From: UMGS755 sp045652815
GTDB taxonomy: Bacteria; Bacillota; Clostridia; UBA1381; UBA9506
Assembly (NCBI GenBank): GCA_045652815.1
Contig: JAZOLH010000027.1
Span: 1 to 18,459 of the forward strand
DNA length: 18,459 nucleotides
Direction: 5' to 3'
This document shows, in pieces, positions 15,238 through 18,459 of the stretch (position 1 is the stretch's first letter; each line of letters begins with the position of its first letter). The position numbers and the translations under genes were made by a program. Below the pieces are notes generated by a model. It was not told the origin of the DNA, searched no databases, and saw only the letters and a list, made by a program, of their open reading frames with translations.

Positions 15238-16627
15238 ATTTAATTTCGCCCGTAAAGGCCTTTTTCATCCACCGTTTTCTAAGTAATCGCCACATAAAGC
15301 AGATGGCTCGGAACAACCAATCGGAAATCATGGAAATCCAAACGCCAACAGCGCCGAGACCAAAGTATAAGCCAAGGAGATAACTGCCGCCCACACGGAA
15401 GATGAGCATAGAGAAAATGGAAACGGTCATGGTGTAAGTCACATCGTTGGCGGCACGGAGCACATTGGGAATGGAAAAGGCGGGTGCATAAGAAATGATG
15501 CCCGCAATGGTGTAAATTGTCAGCAAAACGTAAACCAATTTCTGCGTGTCGGCGGTCAGGTTATAGGCAATTAAAATCAGCGGCAAAAAGATCACTAAGG
15601 AAAGAGCAGTGCAAAGGAACACCTTGCCTGCCAAACGGACCATTTTGTTCACATAATAATGGGTTTGCTCTTTGTCCTGTGCGCCAACACATTGACCGAT
15701 TACCGTCACAATGGCAAGGTTAATGGCGGCGGCAGGCATCCAAACAAAGCCGGAGAGGGTGTTTGCCACAGCGTTTGCGGCAATTTGCGAGGTGCCGAAC
15801 ACGGACACAACGCCAAGCACCAAGGTACGACCAATCTGGAAAAAGGAGTTTTCCAAACCGCTGGGAATACCGATGCGCATAATTTTGCCAATCATAAAAC
15901 GGTTGGGCACCCAATCGCTTTTTTTCAAATTGATACGGATGATGCCACGGGAACGAACAAGGAACAAAAGGGCTAACACACAACCCACAAAACGGGCAAT
16001 CAGCGTGCCATAGGCGGCACCTGCAACGCCCATATCAAAGCCATAAATGAAAACAGCGTTACCAACCACATTCACAATGTTAATGATAACAGAGGTTTTC
16101 ATAATGATGCCGGCAGAGTTCATAGAACGAAACAGGGCATTTGCGCCCGAAAGCAGAGCAATGAAGGGAAAACTCAGCACGGTGATGGTCAGGTAAATTA
16201 AGGAGTTTTCCATAACGTCGGCTTCAATAGCACCAAACAAAAGGGAAATGACACCCCGCTTGAAAATCAGCATAACAGCCATTAAAACAACAGATGTAAC
16301 AGCCAAAATCAATAAAAGCTGGCTGGCTGAACGGTTTGCCTCGTTGTGCTTTTTAGCGCCGATATATTGGGAAGCCACAACAGCACCGCCTGTTGCAAAA
16401 GCGATGAACAGGTTTAAAATCACAGCGTTAATCTGATCCACCAAGGACACAGCAGAAAGTGCCGCTTCGCCTGCGCCTGCCACCATCACACTATCGGCCA
16501 TGCCGACCAAAATGCCCAACACCTGTTCAACAACCAAAGGAATGATGAGCGCTGTTAATGCCGCATTTGAAAATAAATAGCCCGCAGGGGTTTTATCCAT
16601 TCTGTTTTTCTTTCTGAAAATCGGCAT
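15236..16627 (-). CDS. MATE-family efflux transporter
   Basis: This 463-residue protein has about twelve hydrophobic segments, from ALIIPLVVEQVLGILVGMADSVM near the N-terminus onwards, the arrangement of MATE-family Na+/H+-coupled drug or metabolite exporters. Recognisable features are the first-helix P-x-V-x-E region with MADSVMV, FATGGAVVASQYIGAKK (a loop conserved in NorM/DinF-like members), and the second-half repeat GLENSFFQIGR. The substrate cannot be told. The start is placed at the ATG at 16625-16627, 7 nt after AGGTGG; the open frame extends 20 codons further but has no ribosome binding site there. A promoter lies just upstream. It converges on the hydrogenase operon and shares its terminator. 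Confidence 0.93.
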   Translation of the reverse strand: MPIFRKKNRMDKTPAGYLFSNAALTALIIPLVVEQVLGILVGMADSVMVAGAGEAALSAVSLVDQINAVILNLFIAFATGGAVVASQYIGAKKHNEANRSASQLLLILAVTSVVLMAVMLIFKRGVISLLFGAIEADVMENSLIYLTITVLSFPFIALLSGANALFRSMNSAGIIMKTSVIINIVNVVGNAVFIYGFDMGVAGAAYGTLIARFVGCVLALLFLVRSRGIIRINLKKSDWVPNRFMIGKIMRIGIPSGLENSFFQIGRTLVLGVVSVFGTSQIAANAVANTLSGFVWMPAAAINLAIVTVIGQCVGAQDKEQTHYYVNKMVRLAGKVFLCTALSLVIFLPLILIAYNLTADTQKLVYVLLTIYTIAGIISYAPAFSIPNVLRAANDVTYTMTVSIFSMLIFRVGGSYLLGLYFGLGAVGVWISMISDWLFRAICFMWRLLRKRWMKKAFTGEIK

Positions 16628-16658
16628 CTGCTCACCACCTTTCGTTTTATCTGCTTTT

Positions 16659-16687
16659 ATTGTACTACAACGACACAGTAAAAGCAA
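16659..16687 (-). promoter_or_regulatory. Sigma-A-type promoter of the MATE gene
   Basis: On the minus strand TTGCTT (16682-16687) and TACAAT (16659-16664) are separated by exactly 17 nt. It is 32 nt from the start codon and lies downstream of the preceding hydrogenase-type gene, for which no terminator is visible. Confidence 0.7.
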
Positions 16688-16715
16688 GTCGAAAGGGTGC
16701 GGAAATTAACATTTT

Positions 16716-17858
16716 TTACGCTTTTGTAAAGCGGCGGGTGAACATATTGTTTTCGGATAGAAGCGACTCTGCATCGGGAAAATCCAAACGATGGAGCAAA
16801 TCAATCACATACGGGTTTTCAGCGGGGGAGGGAAAATCTGCCTGCTCGCCATAGAGAGCCACGTGGGCCTGCCCGAGAGGTGCGTCAATCAGTGACTTGG
16901 GGCCGCCCACACAACCGCCTGCACATCCCATTCCTTCAATGAAATTGGCGCGCACATCGCCTTTTTTCACGTCTTCAATCAGTTCTTTGCATCCCGAAAC
17001 CCCGTCGGCACTGCGGATAACAAGGGGCAGGGTACGGTTGGGGCGCAACTTGTAAAGCGTGCTCTGCACAGCACGACTGACGCCGCCTGCATAAGCATAA
17101 ATTCTGCCTGCGGTGGAGGAGTGCTCGCGGTCATCTTCAGGGAGGGAGGCAAGGTCAAGACCTGCCAGATCGAAAATTTCGCGAATTTCCTGAAAGGTTA
17201 ACACATAATCCACCGCGTCTTTAACATCTTCTTCCCTTGCCTCCGCCTTTTTGGCAATGCAGGGGCCGATGAACACCGTCACAGCGCCGGGGTGGAGTTT
17301 TTTAATTCCACGCCCACAGGCCACCATAGGGGAAACGGAGCCGGGGATATGGTCCATGAGCCCTGCTTTGCGGCACATAGAAAGCCAAACGGGGCAACAG
17401 CAACTGGTGAGCATATAGTCTGTTTCTTTTTGCACTGTGCGGTCAAATTCAAGGGCTTCTTTTAAGGTTAAAATATCGGCAAAGAGCGCCACCTCCACCA
17501 TACCTGTAAACCCTAGGATTTTAAAGGCGGTGCGGAGTTTGCCGGGGGTTATCTCATGAGAAAACTGACCGATAAAGGCAGGGGCAATCATGGCAAATAC
17601 GGGATGAGCGCCCGAATGGAGTTCGAAGAACATCGGTAGTGCCTCTTTAGCATCGGTCAGGTGTTTGTTTTCGCCCATAGTGTCATCGGTTGCGTTGTCA
17701 TCTTCATCAATGAGCACAGGGTGATTTTCGGGGTGGAGCAAGCAGTCTAAGTGATAGGGGTTACAGCCGCCTGCTTCTAAATGGGTCACGGTGTCATCCA
17801 GTTTGTTTTGCAAGGCGGCTTTGGTCAGGGTTCTATATAAATCTCGAAACGATTGCAT
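16716..17858 (-). CDS. Stand-alone [FeFe]-hydrogenase H-domain protein without ferredoxin domain
   Basis: This 380-residue protein consists of little more than a hydrogenase H-domain (about 85-325). All H-cluster motifs are present: TSCCCPVW (151-158), GPCIAKKAE (198-206) and EGMGCAGGCVGG (308-319), giving ligands C155, C200, C312 and C316, the relay-type C154, and M310. There is no CxxCxxC ferredoxin motif; the N-terminal 80 residues have only C32 and C39, followed by an acidic stretch at 50-64. A tail of about 60 residues has no known motif. It may be a catalytic hydrogenase fed directly by ferredoxin, as algal HydA is, or a sensor or H-cluster-binding relative. The start at 17856-17858 is chosen for AAGGAG 8 nt upstream; a longer frame extends 14 codons. 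No terminator separates it from the MATE gene. Confidence 0.87.
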   Translation of the reverse strand: MQSFRDLYRTLTKAALQNKLDDTVTHLEAGGCNPYHLDCLLHPENHPVLIDEDDNATDDTMGENKHLTDAKEALPMFFELHSGAHPVFAMIAPAFIGQFSHEITPGKLRTAFKILGFTGMVEVALFADILTLKEALEFDRTVQKETDYMLTSCCCPVWLSMCRKAGLMDHIPGSVSPMVACGRGIKKLHPGAVTVFIGPCIAKKAEAREEDVKDAVDYVLTFQEIREIFDLAGLDLASLPEDDREHSSTAGRIYAYAGGVSRAVQSTLYKLRPNRTLPLVIRSADGVSGCKELIEDVKKGDVRANFIEGMGCAGGCVGGPKSLIDAPLGQAHVALYGEQADFPSPAENPYVIDLLHRLDFPDAESLLSENNMFTRRFTKA

Positions 17859-17875
17859 GGCAAAATCTCCTTCTT

Positions 17876-17887
17876 TTGTGATTACAA
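17876..17887. promoter_or_regulatory. Imperfect palindrome in the leader of the minus-strand hydrogenase gene
   Basis: TTGTGATTACAA is a 10-of-12 palindrome between the -10 element and the start codon of the minus-strand gene, a usual place for a repressor site. It does not fit the full Rex or FNR consensus, so no regulator is named. Confidence 0.3.
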
Positions 17888-17909
17888 TAGTTTGCCGCAA
17901 AGACAGGGG

Positions 17910-17915
17910 ATTATA
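17910..17915 (-). promoter_or_regulatory. -10 element for the minus-strand hydrogenase gene
   Basis: On the minus strand TATAAT lies 51 nt before the start codon. The expected -35 position (CACTCC at a 17-nt spacer) does not match the consensus, so an activator may be needed or the true -35 is weak. Confidence 0.45.
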
Positions 17916-17916
17916 C

Positions 17917-17945
17917 TTGCGAAAACGGGGCCGGAGTGATATAAT
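17917..17945 (+). promoter_or_regulatory. Rightward sigma-A promoter with extended -10
   Basis: TTGCGA (17917-17922), a 17-nt spacer and TATAAT (17940-17945), with the extended TG at 17937-17938. Its -35 lies 1 nt from the leftward -10, so the two promoters face away back to back. It would drive the 92-residue ORF with a leader of about 95 nt. Confidence 0.6.
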
Positions 17946-17981
17946 TGAAATATGAAGTAAGAGAAATGTTTTTAGCCTGAC

Positions 17982-18010
17982 TTGACAAAAGTCGAATTAT
18001 GTCGAATGAT
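17982..18010 (+). promoter_or_regulatory. Second rightward promoter candidate
   Basis: A perfect TTGACA (17982-17987) is followed after 17 nt by AATGAT (18005-18010), a 4-of-6 match to the -10 consensus. The spacer contains the candidate Spo0A boxes. Confidence 0.4.
17990..18006 (+). promoter_or_regulatory. Candidate tandem Spo0A boxes
   Basis: AGTCGAA (17990-17996) and TGTCGAA (18000-18006) repeat at a 10-nt period. The second is a perfect match to the 0A-box core TGTCGAA and the first has one mismatch. They lie between the -35 and -10 of a promoter candidate ahead of the 92-residue ORF. Confidence 0.4.
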
Positions 18011-18013
18011 GTG

Positions 18014-18027
18014 GGAATATAAGATTA
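18014..18027 (+). repeat. 14-bp repeat, copy 1
   Basis: GGAATATAAGATTA occurs exactly here, 18 nt before the ATG of the 92-residue ORF, and again at 18437-18450. Confidence 0.65.
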
Positions 18028-18045
18028 AACTAAGGATGTGAAAGC

Positions 18046-18324
18046 ATGCGTATAAAAATACTGCCAAAACGATATAAGAGAGATGCTTTCTATTTATACA
18101 TTGGAAAAGATAAGTTTCGTGTTTATAAAGTTGAATATTTCTTTAGCACAGTAGGGGGCGCATGGGTTTTAGAGTTTTTTATATCTCATAGAGATTTGAG
18201 GAGATTTAAAAAATCGAAATATAGTGAGCATGGTGCAGAGAGTTGTTGGTGGGCAGATATAACGGTGCCAGAAATAAAAGAAGTTTTGAAATCACTACGA
18301 ACAACAGGCACATACAAGATATAA
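18046..18324 (+). CDS. Orphan 92-residue protein of unknown function
   Basis: I do not recognise this protein. It is basic and rich in aromatic residues, with a Lys/Arg-rich N-terminus (MRIKILPKRYKRDAFYLYIG), a hydrophobic aromatic centre (YFFSTVGGAWVLEFFIS, about 31-47) too broken for a clear membrane helix, and a single Cys followed by WW (about 68-70). No signal peptide is seen. AAGGA at 18032-18036 is 9 nt before the ATG, which supports translation. Codon use differs from all other genes in the window: 6 of 7 Ile codons are ATA and half of the Arg codons are AGA or AGG. With the AT-rich surroundings this points to horizontal acquisition. The upstream promoter elements and candidate Spo0A boxes suggest regulated expression. 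Confidence 0.65.
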   Translation: MRIKILPKRYKRDAFYLYIGKDKFRVYKVEYFFSTVGGAWVLEFFISHRDLRRFKKSKYSEHGAESCWWADITVPEIKEVLKSLRTTGTYKI

Positions 18325-18459
18325 CGAAAAAAGATGTTTACTTTGCATTTCACTTGTGTCAAGTCTATAAATTTTAAAAATTAGTTTGCCGATTTTAATA
18401 TTTACATATACTGTCGGATACAGGAAATCCAAAAATGGAATATAAGATTATGAGGTTTA
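18325..18459. other. AT-rich intergenic tail up to the window edge
   Basis: This stretch has no convincing ORF. It holds a weak promoter-like pair, TTGCCG (18386-18391) and TATACT (18407-18412) at a 15-nt spacer. TGTCGGA (18412-18418), one base off a 0A box, follows, and then the second copy of the 14-bp repeat. ATGAGGTTT at 18450-18458 could open a gene beyond the edge, but this cannot be decided here. Confidence 0.4.
18437..18450 (+). repeat. 14-bp repeat, copy 2
   Basis: An exact second copy of GGAATATAAGATTA, 423 nt after the first and 9 nt before the window edge, probably in the leader of a further gene. Confidence 0.65.

Noticed and set aside
16688..16740. Terminator for the minus-strand hydrogenase-type gene
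   Set aside because: Only a 5-bp TTTAC/GTAAA stem overlapping the stop region, without a usable U-tract.
17876..17887. Rex or FNR binding site
   Set aside because: The palindrome fits neither the TTGTGA-N6-TCACAA type nor the TTGAT-N4-ATCAA pattern well, so no regulator is named.
18350..18380. Terminator after the orphan ORF
   Set aside because: ACTTG/CAAGT gives only a 5-bp stem and the following A/T stretch is not a T-run.
1..18459. CRISPR array, tRNA or rRNA genes, insertion sequences
   Set aside because: No regularly spaced repeats, cloverleaf sequences, rRNA signatures, transposase ORFs or paired terminal inverted repeats were seen on reading either strand.

Overview
The window reads as chromosomal DNA of an anaerobic, fermentative member of the Clostridia (Firmicutes). 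The reasons are strong AGGAGG-type ribosome binding sites, clostridial-style gene order, three [FeFe]-hydrogenase-type proteins in about 7 kb, and sigma-A-like promoters. No RNA gene, insertion sequence or CRISPR array is visible. Species cannot be told from this sequence alone.

Region 1 (1-2150) is the polynucleotide phosphorylase gene pnp, missing only its first codon or codons at the left edge, closed by a GC-rich intrinsic terminator. Region 2 (2178-10639) is a dense rightward housekeeping run: a B12-binding-type radical SAM protein of unknown substrate, thrS, a small DUF2007-like protein, pfkA, a Sua5-type tsaC, rimI, tsaD and mltG. Gaps are 12-62 nt, with one 8-nt overlap (rimI/tsaD). 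A 14-bp hairpin after pfkA may divide the run into two transcription units. The run joins translation (ThrS), tRNA t6A synthesis (TsaC, TsaD), ribosomal protein acetylation (RimI), glycolysis (PfkA) and peptidoglycan strand termination (MltG).

Region 3 (10655-15192) continues on the same strand and is the most interesting part. It encodes a thioredoxin-like [2Fe-2S] protein, a PAS-tailed sensory-type [FeFe]-hydrogenase homologue, a SpoIIE/PP2C-type phosphatase whose start overlaps the end of the sensor gene, and a group B-type [FeFe] hydrogenase with a cysteine-rich N-terminus. The layout suggests an H2- or redox-sensing phosphatase module tied to a hydrogenase. It ends at a near-perfect bidirectional terminator (15195-15237).

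Region 4 (15236-17858, minus strand) holds a MATE efflux transporter with its own promoter and, upstream of it, a third hydrogenase-type protein that has all the H-cluster ligands but no ferredoxin domain. Region 5 (about 17859-18459) starts with back-to-back promoter elements, then becomes clearly AT-richer. It carries an orphan 92-residue ORF with foreign codon use (6 of 7 Ile codons are ATA), a candidate tandem Spo0A-box pair in front of it, and a 14-bp repeat that recurs at the right edge. This looks like the start of an accessory segment.
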